Assembly: GCA_014058105.1 (NCBI GenBank) | Contig: JACGCM010002780.1 | Span: forward strand, 186,001-250,000 | Direction: 5' to 3' | Length of the DNA: 64,000 bases | DNA from: Kingdonia uniflora | Lineage: Eukaryota > Streptophyta > Magnoliopsida > Ranunculales > Circaeasteraceae | Shown here: positions 30,776 to 39,679 of the stretch, piece by piece | Numbering within the stretch: the stretch's first letter is position 1 | Layout of the letters: each line of letters starts with the position of its first letter | Program-made: the position numbers and the translations under genes | The notes under the pieces: generated by a model | The model's database searches: none | What the model saw: the letters and a program-made list of their open reading frames with translations, nothing else | What the model was told of the DNA's origin: nothing

Positions 30776-32802
30776 GTATACCTGCTAACTGACAAACATT
30801 ACCATGTGCTTCAAGTTAAACAAATAAATGAAGGAAGGGTGAAATGGAAACTTCACATCCCCTCTTTAATTTCCCCTCGATAGGACTTAATATCCACTTA
30901 ATTTCTCTCCCCTCCTCTATCTCCTTGGTTCTACCTGAGAATTTGTTCCCAAAATATTCTGGATTTTCTAAAAAAAAATCTTTTGTACATTATATCTTTG
31001 ATTACTAGAGATTATAGATTAGGGAAGCAAGGGAAGGGTTATTTTGTATATTATTTGATACAGATTATAGTAAAAGAAGAAAAAAAGGAGGGAAGAAGGC
31101 TATTTGTTGAGAAGAGTCAAGTGATATCTGAAGATAGTTACCTCTAATTGGACGTTTGCAATTGACTCTAGAGGGTGAGAGCTCTATATTTGATGGAAAT
31201 TTCTTCTTCTCTCCCTCAAATTTCAACTTCTCTCTCGAACCTATATATGTTCCAATGACAACAATGGTTGACAATTGTTTTTTGAAGCATCTAATTTAGG
31301 TATTTTTTTTGTTTTTTCAAGCATTTCATTTGTGAAACTCTGTAGTTGTATTATTAGGTAAATTCATGGCTTCTATAAAGGTCAAAGTTACTCAGCTCAA
31401 AGTCTCAAATGGTACAATTGAGTTCATGGTTACAGTTGACTTTATCTTTGGTCATAGTTTACCTCAGCCAAAAAAGAATCATTGGTCCCAATCGCTTAGA
31501 GGTAATACTAGTCTAGATCGACATTAGGAGGTCTATTTTTATAATAGATATTGAAAAGGAAAGAACAGTAACGTCATCCACACGTTAATGTCCATCCGTT
31601 GAGTATACTTACTAATTGCCTAAAATACCCTTGTAACTTATATCTGTACTTCGGTACACAAAGAAGAAAAAAACGGGGAAAAAATAATTATCATTATGTT
31701 CTATCTCTCGATCTCATAAATTCACAACATCTCTTATTCATTGCAAAACATCGGCAAAATCAATAGGATTTTCAACCTTAGATCTCTAAAGTCCTTTATT
31801 TCTCCTCCAAATCTTCTTCTTCTTTGTCTACTCTCTCTCTCTCTCTCTCTCTCTTTTTCTCTCTCTAGGTAAAGCCAAAGATCAATTACAAGTAAAGAGA
31901 TAGTGGTTTTCAATTATGGTTCGACTCCATTAGTGATTCAAGTTATTTTGATCCTAGTTTCATGATTTCTTGTTTGATATGGTGTTATAAAGTTTCTAAT
32001 TGTAACAATATTGGTTTATTAGGGTTTTGGTGCTTGTTGTATAACTTATGCTTGATTAATCAATGAATATATAGGATTGAAGTCTTCGTTAACCACAATG
32101 GTGAAGTTTAAGACTGAATTGGGAGAAAAGTAAGGGTTTTGTCGATGGCAATTGGGAGATAAGCATTGATTTTGATATTGGGAAGGAGGTTAGATGGTAG
32201 GGTTTTAGCATTGGGTTGTTGTCAATCATGATAATTTTGAATAATTTTTAATTAGTAATTCAATGGGTTCCTGTATGTTAGATGACATTTAGCAATGGGG
32301 TTTTTGTAATTAAAGACATCTTAATACTTAATGCTTCGGTTGAAACTGTGAGATGAAAACTTAGTATTTAGATATAAAAGATGTAGAAGAGGAAACTGGC
32401 ACCCATTTACAAGAGAGATACGTAGAAAGAATTTCCTCCTCGTGTTTCCTTTTTTCTCCACCTTGTTTTATGTAATGCTTAGAAGTCTGAATTATTTCAG
32501 TTATTCTGTTATTTTTACTATTTGATATACATTGATTAATTTTGTGTGTATCAGTGATTCACATACAACCGTGCTTGTGAATACTGTAATGCATACCCAT
32601 GTAGCTCTGGGCACTAAGGTACAACAACGATTTTTACTTCACATCTTGTTTACTCATACCTGTCATATAACTTTTCAACAGCTGGGCTCACTCGGAGTTG
32701 TCAACTGTACATTATGAGAGAGTCCTCCTTACCATAACTTTTGTTTTACTGATAATAGAAACTCAGAGTCTTTCCTCCATGCTTTGCATCTCCATTGGGT
32801 AA
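30776..32802. other. Anonymous region, perhaps a host-gene remnant
   Basis: No transposon protein is visible. The stretch at 31700-31900 has a CT-rich, leader-like look with a (CT)n run, followed by T-rich, intron-like DNA to 32530. At 32547-32590 a short possible exon (DSHTTVLVNTVMHTHVALGTK) lies between TATCAG and AAGGTAC, and a second (LGSLGVVNCTL-stop) follows CAACAG at 32681; the gap between them is only about 63 bases. No family was recognised. The left edge (30752-30790) and 31590-31615 share GTCCATCC...AGTATAC. Confidence 0.3.
31829..31872. repeat. (CT)n microsatellite
   Basis: An almost pure CT run interrupted by TTTT, in a pyrimidine-rich context typical of plant 5' untranslated regions. 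Confidence 0.85.
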
Positions 32803-33258
32803 TGTAAAGGCCTAATTTCATAATAGATTGAAAGGCTCTTACACCAAATAAACCTGTAATAACAAATAGAATAAAGAATATAATTTTACACAAGGTTTAA
32901 CTTAAAAACTTCAGAATAGGTGAAAACCACAACCTCGGCTTGAGGATATTTATAACTATAACTTTATTGCTTAATTAAGATTGATATTTTGGTTACAACT
33001 TATGATCTCTTGTGTTAGAAAACTTGGTCTTCTAGTCTCAGTTCATTTACATGTATTAACACGTTCTTTTTAATTGGGAGAAGAGTGGAGTTATCTATAT
33101 ATTTACCAGTTCGTGGAAGATAGGTGTCCTTGACTTGTTCTATTTTACTTAGAGTGCTCGAGCCACGTTCTTTTACAGTTGGTAATCATGTGCTTGTTGC
33201 GTGAGTCTGGCATTGTATTAGCTCGATGATATCCCAGATGGAGGAATAAGTCCCTACA
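32803..33258 (-). repeat. 3' LTR of element D
   Basis: 456 bases, TGTAAAGGCC...GTCCCTACA on the plus strand. Read on the minus strand it starts TGTAGGGACTTATTCC, related to the LTR fragments at 12955 and 22374. The phrase ACCACAACCTCGGCTTGAGG recalls ACCACGACCTCGATGAAGG in the LTR of B, so the LTR families are distant relatives. Confidence 0.75.
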
Positions 33259-33275
33259 ATCACCCCCTCTCAACT
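33259..33275 (-). promoter_or_regulatory. Polypurine tract of element D
   Basis: Minus strand AGTTGAGAGGGGGTGAT directly before TGTAGGGAC; nearly the same as the tract of element E. Confidence 0.78.
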
Positions 33276-33520
33276 GAAGGCACGTGTTTCTTGAGTTGAG
33301 AAGGTTTAATCGAGTATCGTATGGGGATACAAAGAGGTTGTCTGGCCTGGAAATGGTAGTTTTGGTACATAGAATTTTGTCTTGGAAGTATAATGGACTG
33401 TTGGGAATTAGAATGTTGTTAGGATTGTGAATATATTTAATTGGTTGTTGGGCTTCCCATAAGTATTCTTTGAATGATGACTACATTGGAAATCCTCCCT
33501 GCATTAAATGTATGTCTATG

Positions 33521-33528
33521 TATAAATA
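33521..33528 (+). promoter_or_regulatory. TATA box of antisense ORF1, element D
   Basis: TATAAATA about 70 bases before the ATG at 33596. Confidence 0.6.
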
Positions 33529-33595
33529 CTGTTGTTACTGTATTGCCTATTATTCTTTTGTAAGTTTATGTTTCTTCAAATCTTCTGTAGTAATA

Positions 33596-33925
33596 ATGGT
33601 GAGAACTAGACATCAAGTTCTTGAATCTAGGGTTCTTGCTAAAGTGTAAAAACTCTAGTTTCGCTACTTTAGGATGTAGTCCTTAGATCTCCCTACTTCC
33701 ATTCCAGTGCAACCTACCTATCATGGTATGACATATGATAAGGTAATGGAGGTAGATAATGACTACTACCAGATCGTGTAGTTTTGTTATCTGGTGGTAG
33801 AGAGGGAGCAGCGCAGGGTATGTCTTCGTCTACTTGCAGAAGATTCCATAACTAAGAAGGATAAGGCTACTTGCGTCCGTACCAGGAAGTCTCGCCATTA
33901 TCCTAAGAGTGACTGGGTCCTATAG
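33596..33925 (+). pseudogene. Antisense ORF1 of element D (KTR family), four in-frame stops
   Basis: One frame runs from ATG at 33596 to TAG at 33923-33925, with internal stops after AKV, after KL, after YFRM and after YYQIV. It starts MVRTRHQVLESRVLAKV and later reads IPVQPTYHGMTYDKVMEVDN, then CLRLLAEDSITKKDKA and a basic end RTRKSRHYPKSDW. Element E has the same segments in the same order. No indel has occurred, so decay is by point change only. The protein family is unknown to me; it is small, basic at both ends, and always starts M-x-K/R/T-T-R/H/K. Confidence 0.72.
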
Positions 33926-34577
33926 GAGGAGGCGGTGGTAAAAGTATACTTCTGCTACAACCATCTTTATTTTCTTGTAAAAGTGATGGTTTTAGAGGTA
34001 GAAAAATTATGTTACAACCATCTTCATTTTCTTGAAGAAGTGGTGGTCTCAGAGGTAGACAAAGCAACTGGTATTCATACTTGAACATCTTGCCATTACC
34101 TGATAGTGATTGTAATCTATAAAACAATCTATAGGAAGTATTTATAATTTACTATTTCCTGTAAAGTAATCTGTAAACTACAATTTTGAGCTAATGAGAA
34201 AGGTTGTTGTGGCATCAACTGTCTGAAGCTGATTAGTAGATGAAAATGATAATTTTAAACTGTAGAAGATAATATGGATAGATCAAAATATGAAATGTTT
34301 GTCGAACTGTAAATGGCAGGTCGTTTGAACTAAATATTGTAAATTGAACTTAGTATTTATGATAAAAATAAGCGTGCACTACTCGAAGTGATTTAATATA
34401 AGTATAGTTGGAAAAATAAATGGATAATTTTTTTACCAAGTAGTATGTATTTTGCTAGCTGGGGCAGAGAGATAAGTATCGATTTATTAGGGTGGATAAC
34501 TATGACAACTGTGATATTTATTAGGTAGTATTTGAGAAGCGTACAAGATGGGATTGGATGATATCGCACTTTATACT

Positions 34578-34585
34578 TATAAATA
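34578..34585 (+). promoter_or_regulatory. TATA box of antisense ORF2, element D
   Basis: TATAAATA in CTTATAAATAAGGGG, 32 bases before the ATG at 34617. Element E has CCTATAAATGAAAGGGG at the same place. Confidence 0.6.
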
Positions 34586-34616
34586 AGGGGTTGAATCTGA
34601 TACGAAATTAGTAAGC

Positions 34617-34990
34617 ATGGTGTGGACTCACTCGCAGAGAGTTCGACTTACGGTTGAGGGGTATTTTTCTATAAAGATAGCTGAAGTTTGTAAAAGGTTA
34701 TTTGGGCAGCTCGAATATGATACCGATTTGCATACTTCTGTATTATAGGTGGATGGGATGAATGCAAGGGTGATGAAAAATGAGGCTAATCGTCATTTTT
34801 GGTGTGAGGTATTCTATGAAATGATTGTCGAGCCTGATTCTCGAAGAGCTGCTTTGAAAGAGATTACACTAGATAAGATAACTGTTGAAGATGAGAAGAT
34901 TATTGGTGGGGAACTGATCAGATGTGGTACTCTTGGTTGTTTTAGATGCAACTATCTTTGGGCGGTAGATCATGTGTATAGGTCAAAATA
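34617..34990 (+). pseudogene. Antisense ORF2 of element D (MVWTHS family), one stop
   Basis: Starts MVWTHSQRVRLTVEGYFSIK; a TAG at 34746-34748 follows TSVL; the same frame resumes as VDGMNARVMKNEANRHFWCE, then SRRAALKEITLDKITVEDEK. About half of the positions agree with the intact copy in element E (11792-12127, other strand). The tail has two cysteines (LGCFRCN), where E ends with a single one (SIWCRWA). Unknown function; lies on the strand opposite to D's gag-pol. Confidence 0.7.
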
Positions 34991-35224
34991 ATGTAATTGT
35001 ATATGAGTTAATAATATTTTGGTTCTAATTTTGTTCCTTGTTTTATGTGAAAGTTATTTAGAATTTTGATTTTCTATTTTTGAATTTCAAATGTTGGAGC
35101 ATTAAGAATGACGTAGAAGTTGTTATAAGAAAGTAGGATGAAATAAATTTAAGAGTACGAGATTTATTGTGGAGGCCTAGATTGATTTTGAATGAGGGGA
35201 TTTCGTCATCATGAATGTGGGAAG

Positions 35225-35276
<52 letters not shown>

Positions 35277-36045
35277 TTTAATTATAGGGTTTGGGGTAAT
35301 GATAAAAATGCATTTATACCCAAAAGGTATGAATCGCCTGGCAGGAATAGTGGAAGAGACGCCTTGGCTCTAAAACCTTGGGTGTCTTGCCTAAGTTCCA
35401 AAAATTGCCAATGGTTAGAAAAAATATATAAATTGTCCTACTTTTTCTTCTTCCAAACATTTACAAAAAATAGAGAGACGAAAATATAGAGAGAGATAAA
35501 GAAAGTTTGATTACAGGGATTTTGGAGAGAAAAACCTAGATAGTAGGCATCATTTTCGTAGGGAAGAAGTTGCCATTGTTGGAGTTGATAAAAAATTATT
35601 GTTACTGAGTTTGGTTGTGAAGAAGGAAGCGTTCACGGTGTCTGATTCCTTTTCTGACGTTGAAGGTTTGTGGTTTTTGTATTTGTGTTTGATATAAATG
35701 TTTGTGTATGGATGTGATGATTCCTCATTAATGTATTTATGGAGTATTTCCTCTAGGGTTTTGTATTTGAATTTTGAATCGTTTACTATATGGATTTTTT
35801 TTTTTGCTTCTGTACGGTTTTGAGGAAAAATTGGCTTTTTGAAATATGTTTTTCTGTTTGACTGTTAAGTATTAAAGAGGGATTAAAAATAATATACTAT
35901 ATATATTATTATTTTGTTTTTGTGAAAAATAACAAGTAAAGAAAAATATAAAAGTTGATTGAAATACCTAAACCTTTATCTAGGTATAAATTTGTGCAAA
36001 AGTATGTAGAAGTAAACGTCTGTCTTTTTTGAGTTTATAGTTTGA
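34991..36045 (+). other. Promoter and first-intron region of the large antisense gene, D
   Basis: Holds a (GA)n run at 35228-35272, a TATA-like TATATAAAT at 35424-35432 and purine-rich leader DNA. By analogy with element A the first exon and intron of the large antisense gene should be here, but I could not place them. Confidence 0.4.
35228..35272. repeat. (GA)n microsatellite
   Basis: An uninterrupted GA run of about 44 bases. It makes an artificial Arg-Glu repeat in one frame, which I do not take for protein. Confidence 0.9.
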
Positions 36046-37740
36046 TATGGAGCCATCCACCTCTGGTCGTTTGAGTGAGGACAAATATGTAGGATGTGAG
36101 GGTGCCAAATTTGTTGGGGGGGGGGGGAGCTTATTAAGTATAGCTCGAATGAGGTCGATCCAGATGTTGGGGAGGAGAGAAACTCAGAAGAGAGGGAAGG
36201 GGAGGAACAACTCTTATTTCTAGATTTTCTTGGTAAGCTCTATAGGTATCCTGTAAACTTAGATGCGCTTAAGGAGTATTGTAAATGTAAAAGTTGTATA
36301 GTTGATGTATGGGGGGATGTAATGAAGTATGATGGGAAATTTTTTTAGGGGGTGCTATGATGGAAAGGGGGGTGAAAGCACTTTTTTTTGCTTCCTCACT
36401 TGGAGGACGAGAAAACTCATAGCAAAATACTTGAGTCCGTTGTTCTTGAGTATTTTGGTAGAAATATTAGAGGTTATTTGGATGAGGGTTTTTTATGTTA
36501 TTTATCCCAGTTTGAATATGGGTTGGTGGTGTCTTTAAACAACCTTGCAAAAGGCATTATGAACAAGATCAAGGTGTGCCCGACCAACTAAATGGTAACA
36601 TGTGTGAGGTAATCAATGTTTGTGAGAATTTAAATAGGAGGTGAGCCCATGGGGGGAATGAGAGTAGAATAACTTCTTTCAAAGTTTTGAAGTATTATTC
36701 TGTGAAATACATCACTTCATTCGAGGGTGCGCACTTCTCTTCCAGCTCTACCCGACTCCAATTTTATGACCTAAATTATGCTAGAAGAGTATGGAATGAT
36801 AATGTGATTTAAGTGAAAGGCGAGTGTCTCTAGCGAGCTGATAAGAACACCCTGGCTCTTAAATATAATATTGTTAAAAAATTTAAGTAAACCTTACTAA
36901 TTTTGAATTATGTTGTTTGTGATCTATTGGTTTATGACAATATCTTGCATTTTATGCAGATCCTTGTTCTAAAGTAAAGTGAGGAGAATCCTTGATCGAT
37001 ATAGTTGTCTGAGAGGGAGTTGAACAAGAAGCTATATTATGCAAACTAGAGATAAGTAGGAACAAGAGGTTGAATGTTAAATTAGTTAAAGTCTAGAAGT
37101 CACAAGCGAAGAGAAAAATGGTAGGTGGGATTTCATCTTCCGTTGCGCCTTCAACTGTGGTTGACAATACAAGGGATAGTGATTTGTCTTTTCTCTTATT
37201 TGGAAAAGTTCTATTACCCACCAGGAAGCCGTGAGCTGGTAGGGTTAACTCGGGAGCCACTAGCCGTAAGATTTCCAAGAAGAGAAACCTGAAGACATCT
37301 GTGTCGACCACCGTAAATATAGAAAGTATGGAGGTCGAGGGCGATTTGAAGAAAAGGAGGATGGACAATCTCCCTCGTTCGAATGAGCTGAACGACGATG
37401 TTGGGACATCGAGCATGGATGACAAGTTGCTGGCTTTGGAAAATAAGTTCAAGGAAGCAGTGTTGGAGGATGTGAGAAGGTAAACTCTATGGTGTATGAG
37501 GATTTGTGCAGGGTAAGTTTGATTTGTGGAGTTAATATGAGTTGTTATTTTCAAAGTGATGTGTAACAAGTATTTGTGTGTTATGTTGTTTATAGGTTTC
37601 CCACGTTGTGAAAGGTATATACCCTGGATTTGTAAAAACAAAAATGGGGTAGGAAAATTGGGTTGCTCAGCTCGAGAAAGAGCTGGAGGAAGCAAAGAGG
37701 CAATCGATCACAAAGATTGCAGAGTTGAAGAAGTTTTTCC
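36046..37740 (+). pseudogene. Large antisense gene of element D, part before element A
   Basis: Starts MEPSTSGRLSEDKYVGC at about 36051; EPSTSGR is shared with element F. A G homopolymer at 36115-36128 shifts the frame. The domain that matches A and F follows: GFLCYLSQFEYGLVVSLNNL, then NGNMCEVINVCENL in another frame (compare QINGNFYKMMRVIEG in F) and YDLNYARRVWNDNVI, ending ALKYNIVKKFK before a donor GTAAAC. A basic Lys/Arg stretch (ISKKRNLKTSVSTTV, DLKKRRMDNLPRSNE) and a helical segment KLLALENKFKEAVLEDVRR come next. The gene is cut by element A at about 37740 after AELKKFFQ. Confidence 0.65.
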
Positions 37741-37787
37741 AGACTACGCTTTGCTAGCTTACTCTTGTTGAAGATGGGGAATATGCT
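37741..37787 (-). repeat. Remnant of the 3' LTR of element A
   Basis: ACTACGCTTTGCTAGCTTAC...GAATATGCTACTACA matches 49617-49667, the start of the 5' LTR on the minus strand, over about 50 bases. The remaining 440 bases are missing, and coding-like sequence of element D abuts directly. Confidence 0.7.
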
Positions 37788-38025
37788 ACTACAATTGCCC
37801 CATTCTCGACAGAAGCACTTGTGGTTGTGTCGAGAAGAAGTTGGAAGCTGAAGAGGTTGCCGAATTAGAAGATGAGTCGTCTTTGTTATTTTTGAGGTCA
37901 AAGTGAGCTGTATCTGGTCAAATCATTCTCGAGGCGCAATAAATACGGTACAATAAATTTGGCAGAGTGAAGTTGGGTATATATTAGGAGGTTAAGGAGG
38001 GTATAATGGTAGTGGTTTTGGAAGG

Positions 38026-38361
38026 ATGTCACCCCAAGTGTGGCAGAAAATGTTACCGGAGGATAAATATAGTGAGGAATTTGAGGTAAAGTGCTTTCCA
38101 AGTGTAGGCCTTGGTAATTGTTTCGTTAAACACGTCACGGTATTGAGGGTGGGGGATGGAATTGTCAGAAAATGGTGGTATTTGTTTGAACCAATTGTGT
38201 CAACATGCGGTGGTGAAGGTAAGGGAGTGCATCAGTTTGGGGGAGAAGGGATACCTGTTCGTGTTGATGATGACGACCTGAAGCTTGGATGGGCGTTCAG
38301 GGATCTTGCTGAACGTAGGAGGCTTCTTGGAATCTTTTGTTGCCTTTATCTATGGAAGTAA
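38026..38361 (+). CDS. Antisense ORF0 of element A, unknown
   Basis: A 111-residue open frame, MSPQVWQKMLPEDKYSEEFE..., with the segments VTVLRVGDGIVRKWWYLFEP and ERRRLLGIFCCLYLWK. It lies between the LTR stub and ORF1. Elements D and E have no room for such a frame, but B also has extra sequence there (63796-64000), so this may be a subfamily trait. Weak likeness to RVRLIIKDGLRDERMWYFDC in element F. No known domain recognised. Confidence 0.4.
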   Translation: MSPQVWQKMLPEDKYSEEFEVKCFPSVGLGNCFVKHVTVLRVGDGIVRKWWYLFEPIVSTCGGEGKGVHQFGGEGIPVRVDDDDLKLGWAFRDLAERRRLLGIFCCLYLWK

Positions 38362-38799
38362 CCCTTAGAAGTTCAGTGACTTAAGATTCATTAAGGTTCT
38401 TAGCACTGGAAAGAAGCTTTAATGTCCGATTCTAGTGAAAAGAAAACACAGAGTAATTAGTCATGCAAGTCGAATGTAAAGGAAGAGTGTAGTTTGATCT
38501 AATGTAATCGAAGGATGAAGTTGTCGAATATGAAATGTAATCATTTATAATAAATAAAGTAAATTTCTTCGATATTATGTTCTTGTGTTTCTGGTGATTA
38601 TAAAATGTAGTTTGTAAGTCACTGAAGATCAAATGTCGAACATGAATGCACATAAAATGATGATATTTGTTATAATGTCTCGAATGTATTTGACTGAGTG
38701 GGTCCAGGATCGGATTTCGTGGTTGATTACTTTGGCTCTGAATTTGTAGAGTTTCAAAGCAGAGTATATGCAGGTGAGTTTGACCATGACTGGAGGGGG

Positions 38800-38807
38800 T
38801 ATAAATA
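38800..38807 (+). promoter_or_regulatory. TATA box of antisense ORF1, element A
   Basis: TATAAATA in GGGGGTATAAATAGTTC, 37 bases before the ATG at 38844. Confidence 0.65.
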
Positions 38808-38843
38808 GTTCTTGTTTCTGCAGATGTGATACATTCATGAAAG

Positions 38844-39137
38844 ATGGTGAAGACGAGATCTCATGCCCAGAATGGGGTGTACAGACGTGTTCAGGCGATG
38901 TACTGGGTATTGTACACTCGATACTTTGGTTCTCAGAATTGTGATATGCATATGGAAGATCTTGAGGAGCATGATTACATTGGGATGAGTGAGGCGGAAG
39001 TGAAGGAAGCTGAGGAGGACTTTGACTTTCGTGTCAAATTGTTGTTTTGGCATCCTCCTGAACATTGTGGTGGTATGTGGACTTAAGCGAAGTTGTTGGT
39101 TAAGAAGGAAGATGAAGCGGCTGCTAGGGGTTTATGA
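38844..39137 (+). pseudogene. Antisense ORF1 of element A (KTR family), one stop
   Basis: Starts MVKTRSHAQNGVYRRVQAMY; the middle has YFGSQNCDMHMEDLEEHDYI, GMSEAEVKEAEEDFDFRVKL and HPPEHCGG. After a stop at 39084-39086 the frame continues KLLVKKEDEAAARG. Element B (63118-63405) matches throughout: MGKTRAQ start, [34 protein letters not shown] and KVLVRKEDT. The central E/D-rich helix and the conserved G-M-x-x-A-E/K motif are shared. Function unknown. The gene has its own TATA box and faces the element's pol. Confidence 0.72.
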
Positions 39138-39649
39138 AGATGTAATGTTTGTAGGTGTAGGTATTTTACACGTTGTTATGGTCAATGAAATGTAATGAAA
39201 ATAGTGGTCAGGATGCTTTATCGAATTGAATATGTACTTTTTGAAATTTAGGAATGGAAAATAGCTTTAGCAAATTCCTGGTAGAATGTCAAATATACTG
39301 ATATTGTGTATGTTGTCGAATATGTACCCAAATATATTAGAATTTGTAGGTAAAGTAGAGTGGGGGAACTAACAGGAATAATGATTATGGCAAGATGCGT
39401 TCCTTTAGGTATGATTATGAAATATAAGGAAATTAATGTACATCGTCTTTGTGACAAGATAGGTTGTGTTATGTTGCGCATGAATGTAGAAGAAATTCTT
39501 TGAGATATAGAAGGATTAGAGTGGGAGTGTAAGGGTTTGTTATCACTAAGAAGGTGAAGTATCGAAGAGACTGGGAAGGGAAGTAAAAGGCGTTACGGTC
39601 GAGGATTTGAACGGTTATGAAGTGGTGCGATAAACAGTCACGTGGGGTC

Positions 39650-39657
39650 TATAAATA
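39650..39657 (+). promoter_or_regulatory. TATA box of the large antisense gene, element A
   Basis: TATAAATA in CGTGGGGTCTATAAATAG. Element B has CGTGGGGCCTTTAAATAG at the same place before its copy, and the bases upstream (GGCGTTACG-TCGAG) are also kept, so the core promoter is conserved. Confidence 0.7.
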
Positions 39658-39679
39658 GTTTTAATGTGGGTGACTGTTC

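Noticed and set aside
35211..35489. Protein with Arg-Glu repeats
   Set aside because: The repeat is a (GA)n microsatellite; nothing on either side looks coding.
37093..37695. 200-codon minus-strand frame
   Set aside because: It lies opposite the exons and intron of the D antisense gene, has no recognisable domain, and its Ser/Leu/Phe-rich make-up fits a shadow.
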